Shown here piece by piece: positions 1 through 9,697 of a DNA stretch of 64,000 nt. Source of the stretch: Acidobacteriota bacterium (GTDB taxonomy: Bacteria > Acidobacteriota > Terriglobia > UBA7540); the NCBI GenBank assembly GCA_023474345.1, contig JAMCXS010000009.1, positions 42,465-106,464 of the forward strand. The letters run 5' to 3'. The notes under the pieces are model-generated. The model had not been told where the DNA came from and did no database searches. It saw only the letters and a list, made by a program, of their open reading frames with translations. Each line of letters opens with the position of its first letter. Position 1 is the first letter of the stretch. A program made the position numbers and the translations under genes.

Positions 1-1023
1 TTCGCCGTAAGTGCTGGTTACCCCTTCGCAAAACCAGAGATCGCTTGTATCGTTTCCGTGGATATAGTCGATCGGCTCAAGCCCTTTGGGCCGGATGCGC
101 TTGACGTTCCAAAGGTGGAAAAACTCGTGGGCGGTAATCGCCTCAAGCGAATAGAGACCTCCGCGCATGTAATCAGCCGGAACGCTAATTGCCGCTCCGT
201 TGCGATATTCCATACCTCCGCCAGTGCCCTGCTGTGGAAAATAATAAAAGAAAGTATAGCGGCGGAATGGGACATCCTCCATAAGCCGCGTTTCTGCCGC
301 AGTAATCCTTTTGAGCGCAGCCAGCAACCGCTTTGACGAATAGAGGTTCGGCGCGCCGTCGACAATCACGCGAAACTTCGCCTCCTTCTGAACGTAGTCA
401 TATTCCTGAAACTCGCCCGCCTCGGCGGGACTGTCCGCCAGCCGGTCGTAATTTGGCGCAGCGTATTCGCCGGGCGACTTCCCGTCGTTAAGAGCTGTGA
501 CCAACTTCCAGCCTTCGGGCAACAGAAACTTGACTTCTACGGCGCGGGCGCGGTCTTGCGGCAGATAAAAGAGCAGCAACGCAAAGTTCAGAAAGGCGCG
601 GTGAGTATTAAGAACACTGGAGAACACATCATCCTGGTCGGCATAAACGGCGTAATGGATTTCAAGATCGGAACAATGCTCGGTACTTTGCCATGTCTCA
701 AGGTTCAAGCGGCTTAATGGTACGGGTTTGGCATTGCACTGCGCTTCAACCTGCTGGGCATCCCTGACAAAGTCGCGAATTTGATACAAATTGTTCCATG
801 CCGGAAACTGCAGTTCGGTGCCTGCCTTGGCATCCGGGACAACCATTGTGACCTCGACCAAATGCGAAGCGGGCTTCCGCAGATCAAGGATGTAGCGAAT
901 GGGTAAATTTCGCGCGAAGATGTTCCCTGCCCCGGTAAGCGCCAGAATGATGGCCAGAAAAACGCCGCGCTCCCCGCGTCGCGATTGGAACATTACCCCA
1001 AAAGTCATCAAAACTTTTCTCAT
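1..1023 (-). CDS. M61 family (glycyl aminopeptidase-like) metallopeptidase, 3' part beyond window
   Basis: Exported zinc aminopeptidase of the M61 family. 341 residues are visible and the frame is open at the left edge. A hydrophobic segment at about residues 20-37 looks like a signal peptide or anchor. The zinc site is plain: HEFFH at 299-303, followed by the M61 hallmark WNVKRIRP, with a third ligand Glu near 333 in FCEGVTSTYGE. The preceding GGGMEYRNG stretch (about 268-276) matches the family's substrate-binding segment. The usual C-terminal PDZ domain would lie outside the window. The ATG at 1023 is the first in frame after a stop; a start at the third Met (residue 11) is also possible. 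Family firm; substrate unknown. Confidence 0.88.
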   Translation of the reverse strand, partial: MRKVLMTFGVMFQSRRGERGVFLAIILALTGAGNIFARNLPIRYILDLRKPASHLVEVTMVVPDAKAGTELQFPAWNNLYQIRDFVRDAQQVEAQCNAKPVPLSRLNLETWQSTEHCSDLEIHYAVYADQDDVFSSVLNTHRAFLNFALLLFYLPQDRARAVEVKFLLPEGWKLVTALNDGKSPGEYAAPNYDRLADSPAEAGEFQEYDYVQKEAKFRVIVDGAPNLYSSKRLLAALKRITAAETRLMEDVPFRRYTFFYYFPQQGTGGGMEYRNGAAISVPADYMRGGLYSLEAITAHEFFHLWNVKRIRPKGLEPIDYIHGNDTSDLWFCEGVTSTYGE

Positions 1024-1133
1024 TCGAAACCCTTCGACTCCATCTGCCTTCAATATCTTATCCGACAGGGACGAATCTGCCCGCGATTCTTTGCCTGAGA
1101 CGTGAACAGCACGAACTGAAGTCCTGTACTTTC

Positions 1134-2513
1134 CTACTGTCGCCTGAGGTTGCTGCTTTTGCGAAATCGCCAGCGGTAGAACATTGCGCCACAGCCGACC
1201 GTGATAAGTCCTAGAAACGATTCCTTGGGGCGAAGTTGAATTGTCGAGATCAGCATGCCTGCGCTCGCAAGGAGAAAAACACCCGGTACCAAGGGGTACC
1301 ACCAATCGACCGGGCGCAACTTCCGCCAGCCCGGCCTCTTCCTCAAATGGAAGATGCCGGCGGTGGCAACGGCGGCAAACAGCACCAGCATGACGCCGAT
1401 GTAGTAAATCAGCGCTTCGAATGTCCCGGTAACGATCATGACCGCCGAGGCGACCGTTTGAAAAAGGATTGCCGCCACCGGCGTTCGCCAGCGAGGGTGT
1501 ACCCGGGCAGCAGAGGCGAAAAAACAGCCATCCTGGGCCATCGCGTAATAAACCCTCGGGCCAACAATCACCATGGCGCTGACACAGGAAAGCAACGCGG
1601 CAGCCATCATCCCGCTAAAAAGCTCGCCGCCCCGTCCCTGGAAGAGTGCCTTTGCCGCCTCTGATCCCACCGGCAAAACACCCTTCAAACTTTTTAGTGG
1701 CAGTGCATAGATGAAGGCGACGTTCGAAACCAGGTAGAGTACAGCGACGACCAGCGTGCCGGTGACCATCACCAAAGGCAGGGTGCGTTCCGGAGACTGA
1801 ATTTCTTCCGCCACGTACGTTGCCGCGTTCCAGCCGCTGTAAGCAAACATCACAAAAGTCAGGGAAACGGCAAATTGCAACGCAAGATTATGGGACGACG
1901 CGCGGGTAGTGGTTTCTGCGAAATGATGCCAATGACCCTCTCCAACAGAGAAAGCGAGGGTCAGAAAGCCTACCAGTACCAAGAGCTTCAGCCCGGTGAG
2001 AAGATTTTGCACATTTGCCGCTAGCTTTAAGCCTAAGATGTTGACCAGCGCAAAAGCGGCAATCACCCCCACAGCCAGAAGCTGTCCGTTTCCCAGGTGC
2101 AACCACCCAAAGCCGGTGGGAAGCTGCTGATTTCGCGAGCCGGGCGCAAGGGAGGGGAAAAAGAAACTCAGATAGGCCGAAAAGGCTAAGGCTCCGGCCG
2201 CAATTGGCGCAGAGAATCCTGCAAAAAATGAGACCCAGCCGCTCAAGAATCCCCAACCGGGTCCCCAGGCTTCGCGCAGGTAAACATACTCCCCGCCGGA
2301 ACGAGGGAAATTAACTCCCAGCTCAGCGTAAACCAGACATCCTGCCATCGCTACAATGGCGCCCAGAACCCAGATCCCAAGTACCAGCGAGACGCGCCCC
2401 AAATCTCCCGCCAGGAATCCGGTGGTCGTAAAGATCCCGGTACCGATCATGTTGGACACCACTAGTGCCGTAGCGCTCACCAGGGTCAACTCGCGTCGCA
2501 GAGGAGTCGGCAT
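1134..2513 (-). CDS. APC-superfamily amino acid permease
   Basis: Inner-membrane amino acid transporter of the amino acid/polyamine/organocation superfamily. About 12 hydrophobic segments run through 459 residues, the normal size. The first helix carries the unwound GTGIF substrate-binding motif (SNMIGTGIF), typical of LeuT-fold APC carriers. The overall pattern resembles LAT/SteT-like exchangers, but substrate cannot be read from sequence. The frame extends upstream to 2555; I chose the inner ATG at 2513, where the conserved N-terminus begins behind a GAGA-like ribosome site. It stands alone, convergent with the M61 gene's upstream side and divergent from pcm. Confidence 0.87.
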   Translation of the reverse strand: MPTPLRRELTLVSATALVVSNMIGTGIFTTTGFLAGDLGRVSLVLGIWVLGAIVAMAGCLVYAELGVNFPRSGGEYVYLREAWGPGWGFLSGWVSFFAGFSAPIAAGALAFSAYLSFFFPSLAPGSRNQQLPTGFGWLHLGNGQLLAVGVIAAFALVNILGLKLAANVQNLLTGLKLLVLVGFLTLAFSVGEGHWHHFAETTTRASSHNLALQFAVSLTFVMFAYSGWNAATYVAEEIQSPERTLPLVMVTGTLVVAVLYLVSNVAFIYALPLKSLKGVLPVGSEAAKALFQGRGGELFSGMMAAALLSCVSAMVIVGPRVYYAMAQDGCFFASAARVHPRWRTPVAAILFQTVASAVMIVTGTFEALIYYIGVMLVLFAAVATAGIFHLRKRPGWRKLRPVDWWYPLVPGVFLLASAGMLISTIQLRPKESFLGLITVGCGAMFYRWRFRKSSNLRRQ

Positions 2514-2726
2514 CAGATTTCTCGTTTCCCAGAAAATACGGTTCGACCCCATCATACCGGGTCAGGCCTTTAAGGTGTTAGAAGAAGCGAGCCCCGGCTA
2601 AAAAAATACAACGCCAGAGCAAGCACCGGGATTTATGCAATACCGATAGGGTCAGATAGTCGCATCCATAAGTAGGTACACATCTTTTCCCGTCAGGTAG
2701 CGGTACAATATGGATGAAGGTGTAGT

Positions 2727-3506
2727 ATGCGAGCCAAGTGCCTTTCCAAAAAGGTGGTTTGGTTCGGTTTGGCTTTCCCGCTGTTAATCCCTGCCTTATA
2801 CCACGCATTGTTCCTTCATGCTGAGACAACAGTTTCATCTTCCCTCCAATCGGCCCCTCAAGAATCGGTTTCGCGGCGCAAAGCGAGAGAGCAGATGGTA
2901 CAAGAGCAGATCGAGCGGCGCGGCGTCCGCGACCGCCGTGTGCTCGACGCCCTGCGAGCAGTACCCCGTCACCTGTTTGTGCCGGAGGAAATGCAGCAGT
3001 ATGCCTACCATGACACGCCGCTGCCGATCGGCTATGGACAGACGATTTCACAGCCTTACATTGTGGGTTTTATGTCAGAAGCGCTGAAGCTGAGGCCGCA
3101 GGATCGCGTTCTTGAGATCGGTACGGGGTCGGGCTACCAAGCCGCCGTTCTCTCGCTGCTTGTTCGGGAAGTTTATACCATTGAAATTGTCGAGCCGCTC
3201 GGAAAGAGCGCGTTAGAGCGATTGCACCTTCTCGGATACACGAACGTCAAAGTCCGAATCGGCGATGGATATCAAGGCTGGCCGGAAGCAGCGCCGTTTG
3301 ACGCGATCATCGTCACCGCAGCTCCCGGTCACATTCCCCAGCCGCTGCTCGATCAGCTTGCACCGGGTGGGCGGCTGGTCATTCCTGTCGGGAAACACGT
3401 TCAGACGTTAGTTCGAGTGTGTCGCACTTCTAAAGGATTCCATAGGGAGAGGCTGCTCCCGGTTCGCTTTGTTCCCATGATTGGCGAGGTGGAGCATCAG
3501 GACTAA
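2727..3506 (+). CDS. pcm: Protein-L-isoaspartate O-methyltransferase, exported form
   Basis: SAM-dependent repair methyltransferase that methylates isoaspartyl residues in damaged proteins. The core is complete: the IGYGQTISQP motif (101-110) that contacts the isoaspartate, and the SAM-binding EIGTGSGYQAA (130-140). At 259 residues it is about 45 longer than cytosolic enzymes; the extra N-terminus has basic residues then a hydrophobic stretch (about 10-31), so an export signal or membrane anchor is likely. A ribosome site (GAAGG) precedes the ATG. Divergent from the APC permease gene. Envelope PCMTs are known in other diderms; here the location is inferred. Confidence 0.9.
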   Translation: MRAKCLSKKVVWFGLAFPLLIPALYHALFLHAETTVSSSLQSAPQESVSRRKAREQMVQEQIERRGVRDRRVLDALRAVPRHLFVPEEMQQYAYHDTPLPIGYGQTISQPYIVGFMSEALKLRPQDRVLEIGTGSGYQAAVLSLLVREVYTIEIVEPLGKSALERLHLLGYTNVKVRIGDGYQGWPEAAPFDAIIVTAAPGHIPQPLLDQLAPGGRLVIPVGKHVQTLVRVCRTSKGFHRERLLPVRFVPMIGEVEHQD

Positions 3507-3580
3507 TGCCGCCAAAAATCCAAACGTCTAAGCCGCCCGTCGCTATTTCTTGACAACTTCCGGGTAAACAACTCGGAGCC

Positions 3581-3662
3581 GGTCATTCTGAGGGAACCAA
3601 AGGATCTGGATCTTCCGTTATTCAATATGACAAGCCTGTTCCTCGCTTCGCTCGGAACGACC
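3581..3662. repeat. Degenerate dispersed intergenic element (CATTCTGAG type)
   Basis: The left end reads GGTCATTCTGAGGGAACC and the right end CCTCGCTTCGCTCGGAACGACC, which is roughly the inverse complement of the left. A related CATTCTGAGTGAAGCGAAG sequence recurs at 60401. Such elements resemble small palindromic intergenic repeats; this copy sits between the pcm and dapF stop codons and may also help terminate the convergent transcripts. Confidence 0.45.
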
Positions 3663-3704
3663 GCGAAGGGTTCGGCATGACGACATCGGCTTTTCGCAAT
3701 TCTG

Positions 3705-4577
3705 TTAAATGGCCGAAAAGTATTCACCGCGCGCGATGATTTCGGCCGGGCCCGTAAGAAGCACCTCGCTGTCCTTGGGCCAGGAAACCTCCAGCGTACC
3801 GGCAAGCGTACGGACTTTTACGGTTCGCCGGGTCAGGCGGTTCAATATGCAGGCGACCACAGCGCCGCAGGAACCGGTCCCTGAAGACATCGTTTTTCCT
3901 ACGCCGCGCTCCCAGTAGCGAACCTCAATCTCACCTTTCGAAATCACCCGCACAAACTCCACATTGGTGCGGTTCGGGAAAAGAGGATTGTGCTCGATTT
4001 CCTGGCCTATGGCGGGCCACGGCGTGGTAGAGAAATCAGAAACAAAAATCGAGCAGTGAGGGTTTCCCATGGACGTTATGGTAGCGGCTAGAATGCCCTG
4101 CTGGGTGCGAAGCGGGAAGGCGACCACAGGCACCGGATGACTTCCGGCCACAAAGGGAATACGGTCTGGCTCAAGAATAGGCTTACCCATATTTACCCGG
4201 AAGATCCACTTCCCCTTTTCAGTTTCGCGCTTTGAGGAAACCGGTTCCAGGATTTTGACTCCGGCACTTGTCTCGACCCGGAGTACGCGCTGGCGACGCT
4301 TCTCGGCCATCAAGGCCGCGCCCGCGCACCGGATGCCGTTGCCGGACATTTCCGCTTCACTGCCGTCAGCATTAAAGAAGCGCACTCTGGCGTGATTCTT
4401 CGTGTCCAGCGGTTTCAGCAGGGCCAGGAGGCCGTCAGCTCCGACCCCGGTGTGACGGTCCGTAATTGCACGCGCAAACTTCGCGAGGTCGCGGGGAAGA
4501 TGGCGGCCGTCGGCAATGATGAAGTCGTTACCCAAGCCGTGATATTTTGCAAAGGCAATGTTTTTTTTGTTCGACAT
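3705..4577 (-). CDS. dapF: Diaminopimelate epimerase
   Basis: Converts LL- to meso-diaminopimelate, for lysine and peptidoglycan synthesis. Cofactor-independent, two-cysteine mechanism: both catalytic Cys are present, C84 in SGNGIRCAGA and about C237 in SSGTGSCGAVVAC. The GLGNDFI N-terminal signature is intact. 290 residues from the ATG at 4577, normal length; the frame runs on to 4640 but that extension is not conserved. Convergent with pcm; followed on the same strand's upstream side by the membrane glycosyltransferase. Confidence 0.95.
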   Translation of the reverse strand: MSNKKNIAFAKYHGLGNDFIIADGRHLPRDLAKFARAITDRHTGVGADGLLALLKPLDTKNHARVRFFNADGSEAEMSGNGIRCAGAALMAEKRRQRVLRVETSAGVKILEPVSSKRETEKGKWIFRVNMGKPILEPDRIPFVAGSHPVPVVAFPLRTQQGILAATITSMGNPHCSIFVSDFSTTPWPAIGQEIEHNPLFPNRTNVEFVRVISKGEIEVRYWERGVGKTMSSGTGSCGAVVACILNRLTRRTVKVRTLAGTLEVSWPKDSEVLLTGPAEIIARGEYFSAI

Positions 4578-4662
4578 GGTTAAAATCCTGTGCAGCCAAG
4601 TCAGGTAGTTTCGCGTCAAGTGATGCAGAGGGTCAAGCAAAATCTATGCAGGCAGCAACTTA

Positions 4663-6252
4663 TCACGGCTTGCGCCGGTAGATTGTGATGCTTTGCTGTC
4701 TCGGGAATGCTTTGTGGTACACCGGTTCGAAATCGTTAAAGGAATGGGGGTAGGCACGCATGAGCATATCGATAGGATCGCCGGTTCCTCGAACGATCCA
4801 TTCCACCCATTTCTGCGGTCCTTGAGGTAGTTGCAGCCAGTACCTTCGATTGCTCGCGTCCAGAATCTTCCGATACGGAATTCCCAAGCTGGGTGCAACA
4901 CATACCCATTCTCCGGATTGCATCAGAATAGTCTTGCCTTCGTAATGACGGCTGAAGAAGCGAATCAACGCCTGGTCAGCCGGCGACTTGCAGGGAGTAT
5001 TGAGAATGGTTTCCTTTACCACGGGCAGGCCGCGCGTGCCCTTGCGCACCATCGCAAACCCCTGGGCCCCCAAGATCAGGAGGCACCCGGCAAGCAAGCC
5101 CATACGAATCTTCCGCGGCAGCGCGGATGAAAGCAGAAAGGAAGGCAGCAGCGCTATCGCCGGCAACATTTCCAGCCCATAGCGCAGATTGTAGTAGGAA
5201 TAGGGCAGGAGAGTAGGAACGTAAAGCCCCACGGCTGCGCTTGCCATGGCCTGCACGTAAAAGGGAAGCGGAACGAGGAGCAGCAAGGCAGCAGCGCGCT
5301 TGGAGCGCAGGTGATGGTCAACCGCCCAAGCCACCAGGCCGAGAGCCGCAAGCTCCAACGACCACGGGCCAATCACCAGCTTTAGGTCTTCCAGGTAATA
5401 GCGCGCGGAAACCAGAAAGCTTCCGTCGGTCGGATAACGAAAGGCGGTGGTGGCAACCTGGTGGGCGTAAATGGCCTGCGCGGATTCCGGACCGTTATAG
5501 AATTCCAGGGGATTGCCAAAACGATAGGCGTTGTGCAATATCCACAGCAGCGGCCCAGCGCCTGCGATCAGCGAAAACAGCAGCGCACGATGAAAACGCT
5601 TCGGCCAGGAATCCTTTCTGGCCAGAAGCACAAACATCGCCGCGAAGGGCAGCACGTACCACTCATCGTAACGCGTCATAGTACCCAGAAAAGCCGCCAG
5701 GGCCGATCCTATCACCCAGCGCGTCTGGCCGCTCACGTGGAAACGAAACAAAAAGTAAACCGTAACGACGCTCCACAGAATGGCGAGCGGTTCGGTCATG
5801 GGGGTGCTCACCAGGAAGAGCATGTTAGGACAAAGTAAGACGCCGGCCAGTACCACAAACCCCGCGGCGATGTTGCCATTCATTTCCAGTCCCAGGCGGA
5901 ACAAGAACCATGCGGCGCCACAAAAGGCGATGATTGAGACTATGCTTCCTGCGAGCCCCGTACGCCACAGGTGATTGTTGACTGCCAGAGGCGCAGCCAG
6001 AAGGTGGAACAAGGGGAGCCAGACGCTGCCGATTTGCGCCATGCCGGGAGTGAGGGAATCGAAAATTCGCCGCGCGCCTTCCATGTGGGCGAGGGCGTCG
6101 CCGTAAAGATCCGTCAATCCCCGCGTGTAGAACCAGGCGAGGCTTCCAAAGGCGATCGCGAGAATAATGCCCCATGCGGCAATCGTCACGCGGAGAGAAA
6201 GAACGGGTTTGGACGGCGGCGAGGAAGTGACGGTGCCCGGCCGGTCAGACAT
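4663..6252 (-). CDS. Polytopic membrane glycosyltransferase (GT39/PMT-like, probable)
   Basis: 529-residue inner-membrane protein with about 10-12 hydrophobic helices and a hydrophilic C-terminal tail (last ~110 residues). The first loop carries a DALAHMEGARRI stretch, placed like the acidic first loop of lipid-linked sugar transferases (GT-C fold, PMT/ArnT type), and a TRYDEWYVLP segment follows in mid-protein. Donor and acceptor cannot be read. The ATG at 6252 overlaps the PfkB stop by 8 bases, so the two are translationally coupled. A TTG at 6255 is an alternative start. Function assigned by topology and loop motif only. Confidence 0.7.
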   Translation of the reverse strand: MSDRPGTVTSSPPSKPVLSLRVTIAAWGIILAIAFGSLAWFYTRGLTDLYGDALAHMEGARRIFDSLTPGMAQIGSVWLPLFHLLAAPLAVNNHLWRTGLAGSIVSIIAFCGAAWFLFRLGLEMNGNIAAGFVVLAGVLLCPNMLFLVSTPMTEPLAILWSVVTVYFLFRFHVSGQTRWVIGSALAAFLGTMTRYDEWYVLPFAAMFVLLARKDSWPKRFHRALLFSLIAGAGPLLWILHNAYRFGNPLEFYNGPESAQAIYAHQVATTAFRYPTDGSFLVSARYYLEDLKLVIGPWSLELAALGLVAWAVDHHLRSKRAAALLLLVPLPFYVQAMASAAVGLYVPTLLPYSYYNLRYGLEMLPAIALLPSFLLSSALPRKIRMGLLAGCLLILGAQGFAMVRKGTRGLPVVKETILNTPCKSPADQALIRFFSRHYEGKTILMQSGEWVCVAPSLGIPYRKILDASNRRYWLQLPQGPQKWVEWIVRGTGDPIDMLMRAYPHSFNDFEPVYHKAFPRQQSITIYRRKP

Positions 6253-7150
6253 CAAGTTGGGTTAAGCGCATAAAGTCGTGCATGCGCGCTTCGATTGCCT
6301 GGGGCGTCAGCCCCAGGAGACGTTGGAGACCAAATTCTTCCACGGCAAAACTGGCCATCACAGAGCCGTAGGCCACGGCGCGCCGCAGATTGGCTTCGGA
6401 AAAATCGCCAGCCTTGGCAAGATACCCCATGAAGCCGCCCGCAAACGAATCCCCCGCGCCAGTGGGGTCTTTGAATTCTTCCAGCATGAAGGCGGGCGTG
6501 GAGAAAATCGATCCGTTGTTAAAAAGGGCTACGCCGTATTCGCCGCGTTTTATGACCACGATGCGGGGGCCCATTTTTTGGATTTCCGTTGCCGCTTGTC
6601 GCAGGTTCTGGCGGCCCGAGAGCATGCGTGCTTCGCCTTCGTTCACCACGACAGCATCGACAGCGGCGAGCGTTTCTTTCAATTCTTTAAGGCTGCCTTC
6701 TATCCAATAGTTCATTGAGTCACAGGCAACCAGGCGCGCCTGCGGAAGCTGGCGCCGAACGTGGAGTTGCAGACGGGGATCGATGTTCCCCAGAAACACA
6801 AACTCGCTCGAAGCGTGCGAGGGCAGAATCTTGGGAGTAAATTTTTCGAAGACGTTAAGATGGACGGCCAGCGTTCGCGCTTCATTCATGTCGCCTGCGT
6901 ATTCGCCCCGCCAGCGAAAGGTTTTTCCCGGGGCACGTTCCAGACCGCTGGTTTCAATCGAGCGCAACCGGAATACTTCAAGGTGTTCATCGCTGAAATC
7001 GTCGCCGACCACGGCAACCACCTTAACCGGCCCAAACCAGCTTGCCGCAACGGAAAAAAAGGTTGCCGATCCGCCTAGAATCCCATCAACTTCACCATGT
7101 GGGGTACGAATTGAATCAAAAGCCACAGAACCGACTACCAAAAGCGACAT
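6245..7150 (-). CDS. PfkB-family carbohydrate/nucleoside kinase
   Basis: ATP-dependent kinase of the ribokinase/PfkB family, 301 residues. The C-terminal signature DPTGAGDSFAGG (about 227-238) holds the catalytic Asp and anion hole, and the N-terminal GGSATFFSVAA matches the PfkB substrate-binding region. Substrate is not determined by sequence. It lies 45 bases after mtnP on the same strand, so a role in recycling the ribose or adenosine part of methylthioadenosine is plausible, but this is inference. Its stop overlaps the next gene. Confidence 0.85.
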   Translation of the reverse strand: MSLLVVGSVAFDSIRTPHGEVDGILGGSATFFSVAASWFGPVKVVAVVGDDFSDEHLEVFRLRSIETSGLERAPGKTFRWRGEYAGDMNEARTLAVHLNVFEKFTPKILPSHASSEFVFLGNIDPRLQLHVRRQLPQARLVACDSMNYWIEGSLKELKETLAAVDAVVVNEGEARMLSGRQNLRQAATEIQKMGPRIVVIKRGEYGVALFNNGSIFSTPAFMLEEFKDPTGAGDSFAGGFMGYLAKAGDFSEANLRRAVAYGSVMASFAVEEFGLQRLLGLTPQAIEARMHDFMRLTQLDV

Positions 7151-7195
7151 TAGAACCTGCCTTTGCTTCGTTTAGATATAAAAACGTTTTTAAGT

Positions 7196-8059
7196 TTACT
7201 TGAGATATTTCCCAATGAGCAAGCTTAACCTCTTTTTCGTTTGGGCTGGTATTTTGCGGCGGTCGGTCAGGATGGCGTGGGCCAGCGCCGAGCCGCACTT
7301 GCAGTTCCTTTCCTTCGGCAGATACGCAAGGCTGCCCCGCAGAATGGTCTGCGCGTTTGCTACGTTACGGTTGAGGTACTCGATTACCTGACTGACGGTA
7401 ACTGCCTCATGTGCGGGATGCCAGCAGTCGTAATCTGTGACCATCGCCAGCGTTGCGTAGCAAATTTCCGCTTCCCGCGCAAGCTTGGCTTCCTGCAGGT
7501 TTGTCATCCCAATAACGTCTATTCCCCACGCTCGATAAGTGTTGGATTCCGCCTTGGTAGAAAAGGCCGGACCCTCCATACAAACGTAAGTTCCGCCCTG
7601 ATGGGTTGTGACGCCGGCTTCGGCAGACGCCTTCGCCAGCGCTTCAACCACCGTTGGGCACATCGGTTCAGCGAAACCGATGTGTGCGACGATGCCGCGA
7701 TCGAAGAAGGTAGAGACCCGCCCGCGCGTGCGGTCAAAGAACTGCGATGGCAGCACCATATCCATGGGCCGAAAATCTTCCCGCAGCGATCCCACGGCGC
7801 TGACGGATAGAATCCGTTCGACCCCCAGTTTTTTCATGCCGTAAATGTTGGCGCGAAAATTAATTTCTGAAGGGCTGATGACATGCCCGCGCCCATGCCG
7901 CGCCAGAAATGCCACGCGCCGGCCCTCCAGGACGCCCAAACGAAACGCGTCCGAAGGCTTGCCGAAAGGAGTAGCGACACGGACCTCCCGGACACCGGTG
8001 AGACCGGCCATTTCGTAGAGCCCGCTGCCACCAATGATTCCGATTTCTGCTTGAGCCAC
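7196..8059 (-). CDS. mtnP: S-methyl-5'-thioadenosine phosphorylase
   Basis: Splits methylthioadenosine (by-product of polyamine synthesis) with phosphate to adenine and methylthioribose-1-phosphate. Starts with the phosphate-binding [10 protein letters not shown] and carries the MTAP signature [19 protein letters not shown] near residue 190, with the purine-site Asp in the following TDYDCWH. 287 residues, the usual length for bacterial MTAP. First of a likely mtnP-pfkB-glycosyltransferase transcription unit. A few homologues prefer inosine, but the TDYDCWH context favours MTA. Confidence 0.92.
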   Translation of the reverse strand: MAQAEIGIIGGSGLYEMAGLTGVREVRVATPFGKPSDAFRLGVLEGRRVAFLARHGRGHVISPSEINFRANIYGMKKLGVERILSVSAVGSLREDFRPMDMVLPSQFFDRTRGRVSTFFDRGIVAHIGFAEPMCPTVVEALAKASAEAGVTTHQGGTYVCMEGPAFSTKAESNTYRAWGIDVIGMTNLQEAKLAREAEICYATLAMVTDYDCWHPAHEAVTVSQVIEYLNRNVANAQTILRGSLAYLPKERNCKCGSALAHAILTDRRKIPAQTKKRLSLLIGKYLK

Positions 8060-8216
8060 TCTTTATCCTCCGTTCACCGCACCTGATATCACTGAATGCC
8101 GCAGAGCATTTTCCCTTACCATGGCCTGGCGATAAGTGCTGCCTGCCTGAGCGGCAAAGGCCGCAGGTCACAGGCCCGATGCCCCCTTGTCACTGTCACT
8201 GTATATTTTGCAGGCA

Positions 8217-9053
8217 TCAGTCAATGCTTGTCACCGGCTGAAATTCGAACTTGCCATCCTGGTCCTTCAGCCTTCCCCACGTAAACTGCGGGTCGTGCGG
8301 GAAGACCACCAGCGCTTGCTCGTCGGCCAGCCGAGGCAAGAGCTGCTTTCTCGACGCCAGGGTATCCATCGGGTAAAGATCAAACGCCATGATCCAGGGA
8401 TACGGAAGGTGCACATGAGTGGGTACCAGGTCTGAGACGAAGCATGCGCACGATCCGTTAGATTCCACCCAAACACATTGCATGTCGTGAGTGTGGCCGG
8501 GAGCAAGCTCGACCCGAATGCCCGGAACGATTTCGCAAGAACCCTCAACAAGATCAGTCTGCGATTTTGCCGGGGCAAAGAACTCTTCCACATAACTGGC
8601 GCGATCACGTTCGTTCGGATGCAAAGCATGCTCCCACTCGCCCCGCTGCACAACATAGCGCGCTCGGGGGAAAGTGGGAACGATCCGGGAGCCATCCCGC
8701 CGCGTGTTCCATCCGCAATGGTCGAAGTGGAGATGAGTGTTTATGACCACATCGATATCTTGAGGGGTGAGGCCATGCCGAACCAACTCCCCTGGGAGAT
8801 GGCTTGAGTGATTGATGGCGTAGATTTCCGCGTGTTTGGCGTCAAACTTTTCGCCAATTCCAGTCTCGACTAAAACATTGTGCCGTCCTGTCCGAACCAG
8901 CAGGCAAGTCAGCGCCAGCCGCACGCGGTTTCGCGCGTCAGCGGGTATCTTCCTTTCCCATAGGGGCTTCGGCACGACGCCAAACATTTGTCCGCCATCC
9001 AGGGCAAATGTTCCATCTGACAGCGCGTCTATTTCAAAGTCGCCCAGTTTCAT
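8217..9053 (-). CDS. Metallo-beta-lactamase fold hydrolase
   Basis: 278-residue MBL-fold metallohydrolase with the dinuclear zinc motif HLHFDHCGW (107-112 and following), a downstream zinc His in PGHTHDMQ, and an FVSDLVPTH segment. The layout is like the AHL-lactonase/AttM-type branch, but substrate is unknown and many relatives hydrolyse other esters or lactones. No signal peptide is obvious. Its ATG overlaps the stop of the methylmalonyl-CoA epimerase gene (ATGA), so the pair is coupled; a link to acyl-CoA metabolism is possible but unproven. Confidence 0.85.
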   Translation of the reverse strand: MKLGDFEIDALSDGTFALDGGQMFGVVPKPLWERKIPADARNRVRLALTCLLVRTGRHNVLVETGIGEKFDAKHAEIYAINHSSHLPGELVRHGLTPQDIDVVINTHLHFDHCGWNTRRDGSRIVPTFPRARYVVQRGEWEHALHPNERDRASYVEEFFAPAKSQTDLVEGSCEIVPGIRVELAPGHTHDMQCVWVESNGSCACFVSDLVPTHVHLPYPWIMAFDLYPMDTLASRKQLLPRLADEQALVVFPHDPQFTWGRLKDQDGKFEFQPVTSID

Positions 9054-9487
9054 TTCCTTCCAGTTTCCTGTCCTGGCTGCGGTTGCCCCGACCCGTGTTC
9101 TTCAAGCAACTCGATCAGAATCCCAGCCGTGCTTGCCGGATGAAGGAATGCCACTGATTCATTACCGGCTCCGCGGCGTGGATTACGATCAATCAGACGG
9201 ATGCCGCAACGGTGGAGATTATCGAGGGTTTCCTGCAAGTTTTCCACTGTCAGCGTCAGATGATGGATCCCCGGCCCACGCTTGCCAATGAAACGAGCGA
9301 CCGGCGAGTCCGGCGAACTTGGCTCCAAAAGTTCGATGCGGCTTTCTGCTACCTGGAAAATTGTTGCGCGGACCTTTTGATCCTCGACGGTCTCGTGCGA
9401 GGCGGGCGGCAGGCCCAGTAAGAGTTCGAACACCGGCACGGCCTTCTCAAGCGATTCTACAGCAATTCCCACATGATGAATTCGCAT
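9050..9487 (-). CDS. mce: Methylmalonyl-CoA epimerase
   Basis: Interconverts (S)- and (R)-methylmalonyl-CoA in propionyl-CoA metabolism. Vicinal-oxygen-chelate fold, 145 residues, with metal ligands in MRIHHVGIAVESL (start) and GPGIHHLTLTVEN, and the C-terminal ILIELLEE strand holding a further Glu ligand. Length and motifs are typical. Together with meaB and an acyl-CoA dehydrogenase a little upstream on the same strand it forms a methylmalonyl-CoA module, although the mutase itself is not in the window. Confidence 0.93.
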   Translation of the reverse strand: MRIHHVGIAVESLEKAVPVFELLLGLPPASHETVEDQKVRATIFQVAESRIELLEPSSPDSPVARFIGKRGPGIHHLTLTVENLQETLDNLHRCGIRLIDRNPRRGAGNESVAFLHPASTAGILIELLEEHGSGQPQPGQETGRK

Positions 9488-9697
9488 TCCTTCATCCTAC
9501 CCGAATCGGGCCAATATTCCTGGAGTTATTCCCCTTCCTGAAGCCCGGCAAACAATTGCCAGGCACAGCACGATAAGGTGACAGTTTCTCCCCACAGAGG
9601 TACAGTTTCAGTCATGCTGCGAATGCTCTCAGCCACCGCTTCGTAATCGCCGTTCCCTATTATGGCAAACGGGACGCGAGCGAGTGGAACGCCGCGT

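Noticed and set aside
3507..3704. Small gene between pcm and dapF
   Set aside because: The stretch is occupied by a repeat-like element; the minus-strand 100-codon frame is an overlap with dapF.
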